Assembly: GCA_033675265.1 (NCBI GenBank) | Contig: JAUJYZ010000280.1 | Location: 776,001 to 840,000 of the forward strand | Length of the DNA: 64,000 nucleotides | From: Actinostola sp. cb2023 | Taxonomy: Eukaryota > Cnidaria > Anthozoa > Actiniaria > Actinostolidae | Direction: 5' to 3' | Part shown: positions 10,879 through 22,448 of the stretch, in pieces | How positions within the stretch are numbered: the stretch's first letter is position 1 | Layout: each line of letters opens with the position of its first letter | Made by a program: the position numbers and the translations under genes | The notes under the pieces: model-generated | What the model saw: the letters and a program-made list of their open reading frames with translations, nothing else | What the model was told of the DNA's origin: nothing | Database searches by the model: none

Positions 10879-13800
10879 ATGTTTTCTACTTACTTCTCGC
10901 TTGGTGTTCTGTCTCTAATCACTCAAACATCAGCAATTTATCAGTCACAAGTCGTGACACAAAATTCTACCTCAAAAGTTTACCGAGGTGAGAAAAAAAT
11001 TGTGAGAATCCATTTTATAATAAACGTAGATCTCTCAGTAAAATATTTCTCGTTATCATTTAACATGACCATGTGCAGCCACATCCAATCGCACACAAGT
11101 GGAATTCAAAAATGATGTGACGAATTAAAAAATATATATGCAATTTTAAATAGAGGTTAAAACCTCTTGCTACCAATCAAGTAGCGTATTAAATTAATTG
11201 TAGTTCACTTGTATTTTTCAGGTTGTGTGAAGAAAGGATTCAACATCATGATCAATGATTCAATAGGAACTATAGCATTTAGTTTAAAGTCACTTCCACC
11301 TTCGTCGACTTCTTGGGTTACTTGTCGCTGGCTGATAACCGCACCACAAGATTACGTCGTTCACATGACAATGCGACCATTAAAATTGCCAAGGGGTATC
11401 AAAGAATGTGATGACTTTCGGTACTGGGTAAGTGTATACGACGGTCCGACAGATACAAATCAACGAGGAATGCCGTGGCAATGCAACGTGGAGGGAAACC
11501 CTACTTTCGTCTCGGAGAATCGTTATTTGCTGGTACGATTCCTTACATATACATCACGGAACATACAGGAGGAAATTTCGTTTATCGGCACGTTTCAAGC
11601 AATTTCAAAGAATGAAACACGTAAGTATTCTGTAATAATGTCAGACATACATTGAAGTTGCTGGGAGTACATCTCACTCTCCACCGCCCAAACATGCAAG
11701 TATATACACGAATGACCGGTCAATTTATTTACCGTTTAAAATATTTTAGGTTGTCCGTCAAACCCAATCAATCAAACAGCGACCAATCAAAGTAGCTACA
11801 TTATGTCTCCATTCTTTCCTAACTTCCCTCGGCCCAACCAGCTATGCACGTGGTTGATCACTGCCCCACAAGACCACGTTGTTCTTTTACGGTTTTCACA
11901 TATCCAAATGGAAGTCAGTGATTTCTGTGAGAGCGACCATGTAATAGTAAGAGATGGCGATACCTCGACGAGTCCAGTGCTGGCAAAGCTTTGTGGAATT
12001 GCCCAGAAATGTCCTCTCAGCTCTTCGGGTCGTTATATGTGGATACAGTACAGTACTGATCACATTGGAACGTTAAATACCTTTCGCACATCCTACAAGG
12101 CTGTATCACAAGGTAATGAAACTTGATCGGAATTTATACAGTAAAGTAATGTTTTTATAATTGTAAATTCATTGTTGTATAGCGCGCGGACACATCTTCA
12201 CAACTGATTGCGCTTTGCGTTAAACACGAGGGCGCACTATAAAAGGGCATCGCTCCGCCCACAATTTTTGAATAATAATGAGTTTCAATATGTCGGACAA
12301 TGGTTGAACATGGCTGAACGGGGTAAAATAATTTTCTTAATAAAGTCACATTTCAACAGCAAAGTCAATGAAGAAATTGTAAATTTACGTCTAAAACAGA
12401 TATAATAGACGGACGTGTCAATATTTTTCGTATTCGGTAGTTATCTATACGATTTTCATTCGCACCACGCGTACGAAGAATGTTTTGAATTTCGCGCGCC
12501 ATGTATCACAACAATCAACATCCGTACTTCTTATCCATGGCAGGCCTACAAATTCATGAAGCGAAATCCTCTTTTAATTTGCCTGTAATAAGCATTTCCA
12601 AGCATATAAAACTATGCTGTGAGTATACTTAATTCGCAAGTGGCATTTCCATGTCTTGGCGGGTAAATTTTAGGATAACCTACGAAAGAACGATAAGCAG
12701 GATACTAGAACCGTGCGACTTCAAAACGGCTAACGGTTCCAGTTCAAAGTACCATAATTTTATTTTACCAAAGTGAAAAGTGATAGTGAATTGCATGTAT
12801 AACAAAATTATCCATGTGCGTTTTAGTACTTATTTCCACAGTTTCTTGTTCATTTGATTGATTTATAGAGCTTGCAGTTCTTGAGATCCTCTCCCTGTGA
12901 CTTCTCGGTAGATTTGATTGACAGATCCAACGAACTTACCCTAGGTACCTCTCCTTTTATAGTGCGCCCTCGTGATTAAGATGCAGATAATTATACAGCT
13001 AATTCAAAAAACGTTGTCCCAGGTTTTGTTGCATATTGCATTCGCAGACCGAAGTGCATTGTGGTCGCTACGAATTATGTGTTTTCTTTAATTTCGGGGT
13101 CCAAACCCCGCAAACAAATACCAGGGAAGCCCTGACAGTCAATCATGATCTCATGCAGTTTCGGCAACATACATACATAAACTTTATTAATGTGTCAGAC
13201 TTCTAGCGTACCACAAGTGCAGTCCATAATGCACTTCGGTCTGGGAATGCAATATGCAATATGCAACAAAACCTACGCGGTCTGGACGTCAAAACTACTA
13301 CAAAATATAATTCAAAGTGTATTTATTCCCAGTTTGTGGCATTTCTCCTTTATTAGAAAATTCATCAATGGCCACTTGCAATCATGTGTAATTTCCCTCG
13401 TTTTGTTTTATATTAATTAGATGTACTCAATGGAGGCCTGGCCGCAGTCAAGTCACTTCGAAACGAAGGTGAATTCAATGCTTCTATAAGTACACGACAA
13501 CTGAAGAATGACGATACTCTCATCGCCTGTATGTGGAACCTCACCGTACCACGAGGACGCTTTGTAAGATTGTTTATATCAACGGTCCCTGAGCTCGGAT
13601 ATCATGATTGTTATCGACAAGAACATTTGGATGTACTCGATGGTCTGAGCATACGAAGTCCTCTTCTAACATCACTGAATTATACACTCCCGAGGGAAAC
13701 CGTTTTAACATCGAGTGGAAGACACATGTTGATACGTCTTGTTCCCAATCAGAAAGGAATGAGTTGTGTCTTTAAAATGCGTTTTGACAGTAAAAGCAAC

Positions 13801-16800
13801 AGTGGTGAGTAAAACAAGCCATTAATATACTATACGAAAAAGAGAGTGTTATGGGTGATTGGGATTGACTGTAGATAGACTAAATAGATTATCCTATTTT
13901 TGTGGGGAAGGGTGGTGGTTAAAAAGCAGAGAATGTGTATCGATCTGATATAGGTGTGCTCCATGAGGGGGGATTACAACCATGGAGGGTCTGCTGAGGA
14001 TGATCCACGAGAAAGTCCATGGTTCCATGAAGGATCCATGAGTGGTCTATGGGTGATCCCTGCAGGGCCTGGGGATGGTCCATGAGGAAGTCCATGGAAG
14101 TTCCATGAAGGATCCATGAGGGGTCCATGGGTTATTCATGCAGGGTCTGAGGATGGTTCTTGAGAAATCTATGCTGGGTCCATGAATGGTCTATGTGTGA
14201 TCCATGCAGGGCCTGGGGATGGTCCATGAGGAAGTCCATGGAAGTTCCACGAAGGACCCATGAGGGGTTTATGGGTTATCCATGCAAGGTCTATGGTGGA
14301 ACCATGCACGGTCCAAAACGTGTATACGTGCGTTCTATATACAGCGATAGCCAAATAAGATTCTCAAGAACAGTGGCATGCTGTAATTCACCGAATTCCA
14401 ACCGTAAAATCCTCCAGTCTCTATGTCGTCATTATCACTTGACGGTGGCTTATCCCCTATACAAAAATCATTAGGAAATTCTTATATCTTCACTGTTCAG
14501 TTTCAGTTAGTTCAGTTTTTACCTACATCGATCCATTCATCGTTGGTTGTAACTGTTACTCCTGCTATAAAGATCTTGAACAAGACCAACACCACTCTGA
14601 CAATAGCTGACACCAGAGAACAGTCGAAATCAAACCAAGTCCCCACCAGCACCATAGTTGGAGTAGGACTGGGTTCTGGGGTACTTGTACTAATAGTGTT
14701 GTCTTTAATCTACGCGTTTGTCAAGAAGAGACACAGGAGTAGTTACGACAGGTAAGCCGAGTTCCCACAAAATCATTGTGCGTTATTAAATATCGAACAA
14801 ACATATTTGGCCGATTCAAGTGCGACGTGCGCGCGCTGTAATTATAAAAGTGTACGTCATATGCTTGTGCATGTGGTTCGAACGGATTGTTTTCGATTTT
14901 CTCCAGAATTCAAGTTCCGTGCGATTACTGGGAGATCGTGTCCATCCAAGTGGAACTAATCGAGGAGCTCGGTAAAGGAGCGTTTGGTAAAGTGTGGAAA
15001 GCAAGTATGGATAGAAAGGTGTTGATGAAAAGACAAAGCCAGTGATGGAAGCCAGGCAGAACACAATGAAGGACAGCCAAGTAATATTAACTAAGAATGA
15101 AAATGATCTCATGACCGTGGCTGTGAAAATGTTACATAGTAAGTCTGAGGATAGATACATAGTAGCCTTGAAATATGCACTAGTACTGTCAATAATTATG
15201 GAGTGTAAATATATATGCCAAAACATTGTTGCCGCCTTACACCGTGTGACTGTGCTTTTACTGTGGTGAACTGCTTACATGTCATGACGCCATTTCAAGT
15301 TGTGATGGATCCTCTCTACCATCATGAAATATTTCACGTAAGATTGAACTGCTGCATTGTTGAAGGTGTTACTCTTTTACAGGCGATGCTACACTGGAAG
15401 AAAAAAGTGAATTTCTTCGTGAAATCGAGTTCATGAAGAATGTTGGTTGCCATATAAATATCATTAGCATGGTTGCTTGTTGCACAAAAGAGGAACCAGT
15501 GTTTTTGGTTGTGGAGTTTGCGAAACACTGTGATTTATTAGACTTTCTCAGAGAGAAAAGAAAGAAGGTGAGTACAAAATCTTAGATTAGATGTCCACCT
15601 CTCTCTCTCTCGCTATATTTACGTACACGATAGATGACTGACACTGATTAATCTTAGATTAGATGTCCACCTCTCTCTCTAGCTATATTTACATACACGA
15701 TAGATGACTGACACTGATTAATCTTAGATTAGATGTCCACCTCTCTCTCTCTCTAGCTATATTTACGTACACGATAGATGACTGACACTGATTAATCTTA
15801 GATTAGATGTCCACCTCTCTCTCTAGCTATATTTACCTACGCAATTGACACTGATTAATCTTCAAGAGCAAATAAAGACTCGCAAAAAAAAAATCCGAAT
15901 TCTAGAAAGAATTTGAACCCGCGATCCCCTGGGAACTAGTCATGTTCTCCAACCACTTTAACTTTACCACGCTCATGGACCTTTTCGTAGTTTCCCAGAA
16001 TGCTTCATGATTCTGCGCGCGCAAGCGAGGTCAGGGTACAACATATTTAGAATTGATCGTGTATTGAGGAAAATATGACTACTGTAACTAATCAAGAACA
16101 GGAAAAAACTATTTTCTTTGCTTGAGAATTTGCATCTATCTTTATAATCCTTCTTACGCACTTTTAATTTAAAAGTCTAAGTTTTCTACTGAATTTCTTC
16201 GTTCTCTCTTAATATTTTCGATCTATTTTGTACCCTGACCTCGTTCAGTGCGCTCGCAGAATCATGACCCATTCTGGGAAACTACGGAAAGGTCCATCAC
16301 AGTCTTTATTTACGCTTGAAGACCCTTACGGAGTTACGGAAATCCCTACGAACTATTACCAATCGACTGCCTTAGTTATAACTAACTTATATCAGTAGCA
16401 TTACCCGTCTTCAGAGACGTCATAAAAGTAACTCGCAACCACAGACTAGTTCCCAGTACTCCCTTACTGCACGCAATGGAGTCTGGGAAATGTCTGTTGG
16501 CTCTCGAAGGAGTCTGGGTAGGCGATAGCTTAGGTACTCGTTATTAACCCCTGTCTGTCATCCATAGATAAGTTGGGAGTCTCATCGTTGCCCAGAATAT
16601 GAAGGTCAAGAACTATCCGTCGAAGATGAAGACGTCAAGCAACAAAATGAAAACTTGTTGAACGATTTGATTTCCGTTTCCTGGCAAATTGCAACAGGAA
16701 TGGTGAGTCAGGGATAACGTTGGATCATCTTTGTCACGTCACGACGGCCATCTTGGTTGAACTTCAACAAAAGATTGCTCATTAGTGTCTATTGTTTGTT

Positions 16801-18852
16801 CAACCAACATGGCCGCCGTATCTTCATCTCCTGATTCTCAAGGGATTGATTACAAACCAAATTTATATTTTATTTCATTAATAATAATAATTATTATTGA
16901 TTATTATTATTAATAATAATAATTATTGATGATTTTAGGTATATATGTAGGTATATATTATTTATGTATTTATGGCGTCTCAAAACTACCTTTTACAGTT
17001 ATTTTTATTGATGTATTTACTTTTTTTAATTTCATGCATTAATTAGTTTAATTACATTTATTTTATTTATAATATAGAAAGGGAGTCTCGTCGTAGGATA
17101 CAATCTTGCAACGTTCTCTTTTTATAAAAAGGGTGCAAATATCATGCTTTCAAATAAAATTGATATCAACAATTATAGAGAGCTAGGAAGAGCAGATAGA
17201 AAGTTCGCAAATCAAATATAACAACTTTATGTTGTTAACATGTCATGTCAGAGCAGAACTACCCTGCGTGGCAGGCGCAGGGGGGAGAGGAAAGGGTAGG
17301 CTAGGGGTACTGGGTAGGAGGAGGGAGGGGAAACTAGGGAGGGGATAAGGGAGGGAGTCAGTGACCAGTCTTCCCTCTCAGTGACCAGTCTCCAAATCAA
17401 TTCAATTCAATTCAATTAATTTTTTCAATACCACTTAGCCTTCCTCTCTTCGGCCCTGCGCTGGCTAGCCAAAACTCATATTAGTATTTGACGTCCATTA
17501 TCCAGGAATACTTGGCGTCCAAAGGAATCGTTCATCGCGATCTCGCTGCTCGTAACATTTTGGTAGCTGAAGACAACTTGGTCAAAGTCGCCGATTTCGG
17601 TCTCTCGCGTCACGTGACATACAAAGATCAAATCTACCAGGCCGAGGGACGCCGGAAGTTGCCTATAAAATGGATGTCACCGGAAGCCATTTTTGACCAG
17701 ACGTTTACAACCAAGAGTGATGTGTGAGTGAATAAGATAAGTTCATTGTAATTCTAAGGAAATATCATCATACATGCTGACTTTATATCAATCAGTAATA
17801 CTATATATCATGCATGCTGACTTTACATCAATTAGTAATACTATATATGGATTAGTTACTGACCACTGATTGACCTATTTACAGATGGTCGTATGGAGTG
17901 GCTCTTTGGGAGATATTCTCGATGGGTAAGTCAACGGACAGAATGCAGCTTTGAGTTTTTACTTTCAATTTTATATTTAAAAAAGATGAATACATCGCAA
18001 CTTTTAAACGACTTCTTCTCTAAGTTCTTCTACCCAACTCTTCTTCTCTTCTGCACCCAATGTGCACAGATTAGCTCTATTCAAATACAATACAATGTTG
18101 TGCTGTACTGAAGATTTCGATCCATTTTTAATTTGGACTTATCGCTGAAATACTACCCGGCATGCCTTTCAGGAGGAGCACCGTACCCTACCATCACCAA
18201 CAGCCAGTTGTTGCAGTTGTTAAGAAAAGGTCACAGAATGGACAAACCTGACCTCTGCCCAGATGACATGTAAGATATCAATAGGAACATAATCACCTCC
18301 ATTTTGGATCTAATACGCATGTCTGAGAACTCCACCGTCTGGTAAGCAGGACACCGTCCTGGAACTTCGTTTTGTGGCTCTTCGCTTCCTGTTTGCGCGA
18401 GGGAGGATTTCAGACATGCGCATTAGATCCATAATGGATATAATTACTTCCGGTCAACGTTCGGGACGTCGATGATCCGACGTTCTCGATTCTCAAAGAC
18501 CCTAAGAACTTAGCATTCTAAGCGCTCTGATGATTGTTATGGATAGTGGCGGTATATAAAATGTATTATTATTATTATTATTATTATTTTAGATACGGTA
18601 AAACTATAGTAACTCTAAATATCATCTATTCTATCATTTAGATATCAAATAATGGCCAGCTGTTGGCAAGGTCATGCGCAAGATCGACCGTCGTTCACTG
18701 ACGTCATACAGAGCCTTGAGAGACTGATGACACGTGACAAACCGTACGTTGAGTTCACGGGAATTAACGAAGACGACGAGTGCTATTTAGTGCCATCGTT
18801 TAACAGCTTCCCAGAAAGCGAAGGGTCTGGAGACGAGACAACCACGCTATAA
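10879..18852 (+). CDS. CUB-domain receptor tyrosine kinase copy 2 (complete, with a one-base frame break)
   Basis: Cell-surface receptor tyrosine kinase with an unusual ectodomain. Exons: 10879-10987, 11222-11620, 11750-12112, 13421-13804, 14511-14751, 14907-15138, 15383-15567, 16568-16702, 17506-17723, 17885-17925, 18173-18269, 18642-18852. Phases agree except exon 6, which is one base short. Frame-corrected length is about 871 residues: signal peptide about 1-20, three CUB-like domains about 38-170, 171-290 and 291-418 (each one exon), transmembrane helix about 467-490 followed by KKRHR, kinase about 515-850 with HRDLAARN near 692 and DFG near 712. It differs from copy 1 by a few substitutions (for example HGDLLDF to HCDLLDF, and SFNSV to SFNSF near the C terminus). 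The start is the Met opening a hydrophobic leader. AATAAA occurs near 19,054. If the exon 6 frame break is real, this copy makes a receptor without a kinase. Confidence 0.85.
11222..11620 (+). CDS. CUB-like domain 1 exon of RTK copy 2
   Basis: A 399-nt phase 1-1 exon encoding 133 residues. It holds the CUB-type pattern CRWLITAP near its middle, an acidic Y/VYDG-type turn (VSVYDGP) and a closing aromatic strand before NET. CUB domains are extracellular beta-sandwich modules for protein binding. The conserved calcium-site acidic residues are less clear than in the next exon, so this is the more divergent module. Confidence 0.75.
11750..12112 (+). CDS. CUB domain 2 exon of RTK copy 2
   Basis: A 363-nt phase 1-1 exon that reads as a canonical CUB domain: [16 protein letters not shown] at the start, VLLRF strand, DHVIVRDG turn, LAKLCG, then [13 protein letters not shown] and FRTSYKAV at the end. 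Four cysteines are placed as in CUB domains (CP at the start, LCTW, FCESD, KLCG) plus a fifth in KCP. Confidence 0.85.
12224..12975. mobile_element. TTAA-target-site MITE in RTK copy 2 intron 3
   Basis: TTAA at 12,220-12,223 and 12,976-12,979. Perfect 22-bp inverted ends CACGAGGGCGCACTATAAAA(GG). About 750 bp without ORF. Same family as 5,066 and related to 7,031-8,645. Confidence 0.85.
13021..13274. mobile_element. Foldback MITE in RTK copy 2 intron 3
   Basis: Left AGGTTTTGTTGCATATTGCA, right complement TGCAATATGCAACAAAACCT with one extra short repeat; arms extend through CAGACCGAAGTGCAT. About 255 bp. Confidence 0.75.
13421..13804 (+). CDS. CUB-like domain 3 exon of RTK copy 2
   Basis: A 384-nt phase 1-1 exon. 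It carries [26 protein letters not shown] and [10 protein letters not shown], the CUB core strands, with Asn-X-Ser/Thr glycosylation sites such as NAS, NLT and NYT. Equal phases of the three CUB exons fit duplication of one exon module. Two small transposons (12,224-12,975 and 13,021-13,274) lie in the intron before it. Confidence 0.75.
14907..15138 (+). pseudogene. Glycine-loop exon of RTK copy 2 with a one-base deletion
   Basis: This 232-nt exon is the counterpart of 817-1049 (233 nt). At about 15,019-15,021 one T of copy 1's GGTTGTTG is missing. Copy 1 reads through to VAVKML; copy 2 shifts frame after the glycine loop and meets TGA within about ten codons. The splice sites are unchanged. 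Either copy 2 is a recent pseudogene or truncated receptor, or the base was lost in sequencing. Confidence 0.75.
15975..16297. mobile_element. Inverted-repeat element in RTK intron (copy 2)
   Basis: Duplicate of the element at 1,886-2,208, at the identical intron position, so it was copied with the gene. Confidence 0.75.
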
Positions 18853-18866
18853 ACAACTATTTAAGG

Positions 18867-19020
18867 AATAGTCAACGCTTAGCGTGCGTCCATCGAGTTA
18901 TGGAGCACGCGGGAATTTGGGAGAGCACGAGAGAAGCGTAAGAGTTGCTGGAGGCGCTCTCCCAAATTTCCAAGCCATGTTCCATAACTCGATGGACGCA
19001 CAGCTAAAGCGTTGACCATT
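18867..19020. mobile_element. Foldback MITE just after RTK copy 2
   Basis: Arms GTCAACGCTTAGCGTGCGTC and GACGCACAGCTAAAGCGTTG, continuing through ATCGAGTTATGGA and GGGAGAGC, enclose a short loop. It starts 4 bp past the end of the 14-kb duplication and is absent after copy 1. Confidence 0.8.
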
Positions 19021-20427
19021 TATTTTATAACATCAGTAGTCACTGCAATTTCAAATAAAACAATTTGATTTTCCGATTGATTTCAGAGAGCGCGCGCTAT
19101 GACGATGACGTGAGCGTGTGGCCGTGGCCGTAGCGTATGTCCGTGGGCTTACGGACACACGCTAACCAACCGGCAATCAGAGCGCGCGTTATATCATACC
19201 TATGTTATAATAGTTATTAACATAAACCATCCAGTGGTCTATCGCACATCCTGCAATCTGATTGGTTCGCTACTAGTGGTCTATATCAGCTCATAGACCC
19301 CGAGTAGAGGTAAACAAACAAAATGGCGGCTTCGTCGTCGCGTTTTGCTAATGTTTCGGAGGAGTTTCTCGACGAATTATTGGATCAACTTGTTTCTGTC
19401 ATTTTCTACTGACCTACTGGATGGCTTATGCTAAAACAATTAGACTACTCGTTCTCGTTTTCTATGAGGATAGTCAACTCAGCGCTATATTCTATATTCA
19501 ATAATTATTCTCCGAAGTGGAGGTGAGTAGTGGTGGATATTTATCGAGGTATTTGTTTTAGTAAATACCACACAAGTGAATAGCTGTAGCCAAATATATA
19601 TAATTTATTTTCAAGAAGAAAAAGACACGCTCGCGAAACGCGACGCCATCTTGGTTGGCTCGGAGGTAAATAGCCAAGGATATTATTATTATTGTTATAT
19701 CCCTAGTTTGATTAACCAATCACAGCGCACGAAAAGCACTATTCAATTGACTGTGTGGTACAGTAAAAACCCGCATATAAGAAACTGCGGATTATAAGAA
19801 CCTCCAGGCTGAAATTTAGCCAATTAAGCACCCAATATATAAGAACTAGTTCAGCCTGACAAATGAAGCAGGTTCTTATGAGAAAAACGACTAAAGCTCA
19901 GAACACACAGGTACAGTCGGTGCCAAATATGCAGAAATATTATATTTACTATACAGTTGGGTTGTTAATGTTTAGTGTGTATAATAGACCTTTCAGGGTC
20001 AATAGTTCACTAATTAAAACAAATTGTAAGGAAATACACCATACTGTATCACGAACAATTTTTCTTGCCCTGTAAATAAGAACCTGTTAAGAACCTATTC
20101 AGCCTGATTTCTCACTAGACACCCAATATATAAGAACCATTTCAGCCTGACTTGGAAACACCGATCCGATCCGAGGTAAACCCATAACTTATTTACACTT
20201 CATCCAAACATTGTTTAATCACTCTGCGCTGTCTAGTTTATGTATACGGTATTTGTATTTGTATGGATATATTTATGGCACCAAATAAACTATGTCATTG
20301 TCATTCATAATTCGCTGAGTTTGTGAAATCGCAGTCGGTACTGAAATTGCAAGGAAAGCATGTTCTACCGTGTCACGCAACTAGCGATCAAACATTGTTT
20401 TTTTAAATCGCACTAAGATATCTATAT

Positions 20428-20466
<39 letters not shown>

Positions 20467-20957
20467 GTATTTATAATAATATTTAGTTCGAATAGGCTAC
20501 ATATCAGTTAGAAGCCCGACTTCACGCTAGTAGAGCGTCTAGTTAAACAATAGAAAACAGTACCATTAGCATAAATTAGTACTATTTAGTACTTACTTAT
20601 GTTGCACGCGTTTAGTGTTTGTACTCTATTAGCCTGTAATAATTAGAAAATCAATAAACGCCACATAAACGGAAATAATTAAATAACTAGTCGATCAAAT
20701 ATTTGCCAATACATTGATGATCAGAAAGCTGTTTGTCACTTCATTTGTGTGTGCGCAAGCGGCCTTGTTTGAATCGCCAAAGCAAAACTAGAAATCAGTC
20801 GGGGAGCATCACATTTTGACAAAGAAATAAAATATAAAATAAAGTAACGATCGATAAAATCCGCTGTGATAAAATATCGACTAAACATATGTCTGAACAT
20901 CTGAATCACCAGCATGAATGGGATTGTCACGGCTACGGAGATGATGGTCAAAACTGG
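19021..20957. other. Repeat-rich intergenic region
   Basis: Holds an inverted pair at about 19,090-19,200 (AGAGCGCGCGCTATGACG / AATCAGAGCGCGCGTTATA), the coding fragment at 19,323, degenerate repeats of ATATAAGAAC...TTCAGCCTGA at 19,750-20,150, and an (ATA)n tract near 20,430-20,465. No further gene recognised. Confidence 0.5.
19323..19415 (+). pseudogene. N-terminal fragment of a repetitive ORF (possible Crypton/tyrosine-recombinase-like protein)
   Basis: Opens MAASSSRFANVSEEF and stops after 30 codons. From memory of cnidarian gene models, this MAxSSRF...SEEE opening is typical of large multicopy families with tyrosine-recombinase-like domains (KIAA1958/Crypton-like). No downstream domain follows; instead an inverted-repeat-like sequence (CTCGTTCTCGTTTTCTATGA, also near 40,630) begins. 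Likely a 5' relic. Confidence 0.3.
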
Positions 20958-22448
20958 TTAATTTACCAACACCTGTCCTGCTTTCTCGACTCGACTTCGA
21001 CTAGTCGATTGTCGAGATGATGTAGGGTTTGTCAGTCGGACATCGAACTCTCTCTGAGAATGATCATGGTGTCGCCTTTGTCTTTCACGGTCTAAATGCC
21101 TTTCATCATCACGATATCGCTCCCTGCGATCAGTTCTTCTCTGCCTTTCCACATCACTTCTTTCTTGCTTTGAATTGATTCTCTCGTGTGATTGTGTTTT
21201 CTGGCCCAAAAATCCTATATTATCATAATAGGGTCTCTTCTCCCTCATTACTTCCAATGGTATGTTCGGGTTGTTCCGGGTCGTCTCAGAATCCCGCTGA
21301 GTGTTTTTCTTCGAGGGTTGACGAGTGTTTGAGATGTAACTATCATTAAAGCCTAATGCCTTTGGAAATTGCTGAGGAAGGTTGCAATTGCCATTTGCAA
21401 CGCAGTTTCTATCCACTTCCAGGTGATTTCCATAACTCTGATTATAATCAGATTTTCGTCTGTGCATTTGCCGACCAAGAGTGTTTGATTGGAGTCTTTT
21501 ATCGCTCGAAAAACAGCAGCTGCACAAACAAATGCGAAGGATCCTCTTAAAAAACGCTCTGACGTCTTGGTTTCGATACGCATAGATATAGGGATTAATG
21601 GCGCTGGAGCTGTACTGCATCCACTTCACAAACATCACTAAATGGTCACTTTGCGGACCGGCAAAGCAAGTGTGACAAAAGTTTGCAACAACGGTGGTGA
21701 GAAAAAATGGTGCCCAAGCGATGACAAACACCCCTGTTATGACGATGACCGTCACAAAGATGTTGAACTCCTTTATGTGTCCTCCAGTCGAGCCCATTCT
21801 CGTTCGTGTGCTCGTCTTTCTCGGCTTTGCCAGATCGCGGCCAACTTTTAAAATATACAAATAAACGACAATGATAATGAGCAATGGGAAGACGAAACAT
21901 GTTACCATTAGAAATACGCTGTACACATCTTGAAATTCGGACTGATCTCCCTGTAAAGGTTGTAGACCGGCTGCAAATATGGAAAAAATCCACGCAAACG
22001 CCACCATGTACCAGTACATTGACCTTGACAGGCGACGGTGTCTCAGTGGCGCCACAGTAAAATAAAGCCTTTCGATAGCTATCGATGTGAGCTGAAGTAT
22101 CGACGCACATCCCGTCCCAATGTCTATACAGATGTATACATGGTATAATGGCGTGCAGTATGCGTCCATTAGAGAACTGAGCGTCGAAATGTACGTCCAG
22201 TAAGGGACCGAGAACATTCCAATGAGCAGGTCACTTAATCCTAGACCGCATATAAATATATTAGTAGCGGTCCTTAGCTTTTGTTTAACGACGAATGCAA
22301 TAATGACAAGACCGTTACCAAGGACTATGAAAGGAATCAGCACAGCAAAGGATAAAGCTACGAGCACTGAAGAGGCTGATGCAGAAGTTGTTCGGCTTCC
22401 ATCGCATGGATCCACAAACGAGTCATTTGTTGGTCCTTCCATTTTCAC
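20958..22448 (-). CDS. Class A GPCR, biogenic-amine-receptor-like, intronless
   Basis: A 496-residue rhodopsin-class receptor in the plasma membrane, coupling an unknown ligand to G proteins. Seven hydrophobic segments are clear: GNGLVIIAF (TM1), LSDLLIGMF (TM2), a TM3 ending AIERL in place of DRY, WIFSIFAAG (TM4), FVFPLLIIIVVYLYI (TM5), VFVIAWAPFFL (TM6) and NPYIYAYRN (TM7). Counting from the TM3 arginine (3.50), Asp falls at 3.32; Trp falls at 7.40 and Tyr at 7.43, and Phe-Phe follow the TM6 proline. These are the hallmarks that bind protonated amines in aminergic receptors. The TM3-top cysteine is displaced by a few residues and extracellular loop 2 has no cysteine, so the usual disulfide may be missing. 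N-terminal NDS is a possible glycosylation site. A long Arg/Asp/His-rich tail of about 180 residues follows TM7. Met1 and Met3 are both possible starts. Intronless GPCRs are common in cnidarians. Confidence 0.88.
   Translation of the reverse strand: MKMEGPTNDSFVDPCDGSRTTSASASSVLVALSFAVLIPFIVLGNGLVIIAFVVKQKLRTATNIFICGLGLSDLLIGMFSVPYWTYISTLSSLMDAYCTPLYHVYICIDIGTGCASILQLTSIAIERLYFTVAPLRHRRLSRSMYWYMVAFAWIFSIFAAGLQPLQGDQSEFQDVYSVFLMVTCFVFPLLIIIVVYLYILKVGRDLAKPRKTSTRTRMGSTGGHIKEFNIFVTVIVITGVFVIAWAPFFLTTVVANFCHTCFAGPQSDHLVMFVKWMQYSSSAINPYIYAYRNQDVRAFFKRILRICLCSCCFSSDKRLQSNTLGRQMHRRKSDYNQSYGNHLEVDRNCVANGNCNLPQQFPKALGFNDSYISNTRQPSKKNTQRDSETTRNNPNIPLEVMREKRPYYDNIGFLGQKTQSHERINSKQERSDVERQRRTDRRERYRDDERHLDRERQRRHHDHSQREFDVRLTNPTSSRQSTSRSRVEKAGQVLVN

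Larger units (their letters stand above)
4843..18863 (+). repeat. Second unit of a ~14-kb tandem duplication
   Basis: Positions about 10-4842 match about 14,101-18,863 almost base for base over exons and introns, including intronic mobile elements. Similarity stops abruptly 11 bp after both stop codons (4842 and 18,863). With the observed offsets (14,089 at the left, 14,021 at the right, differing mainly by a 68-bp deletion in copy 2 near 17,808), a simple head-to-tail duplication has its junction at 4842/4843. This predicts copy 1's CUB exons and a 115-bp array just left of the window. Confidence 0.85.

Noticed and set aside
21646..22110. 154-codon minus-strand frame
   Set aside because: Alternative frame within the GPCR.
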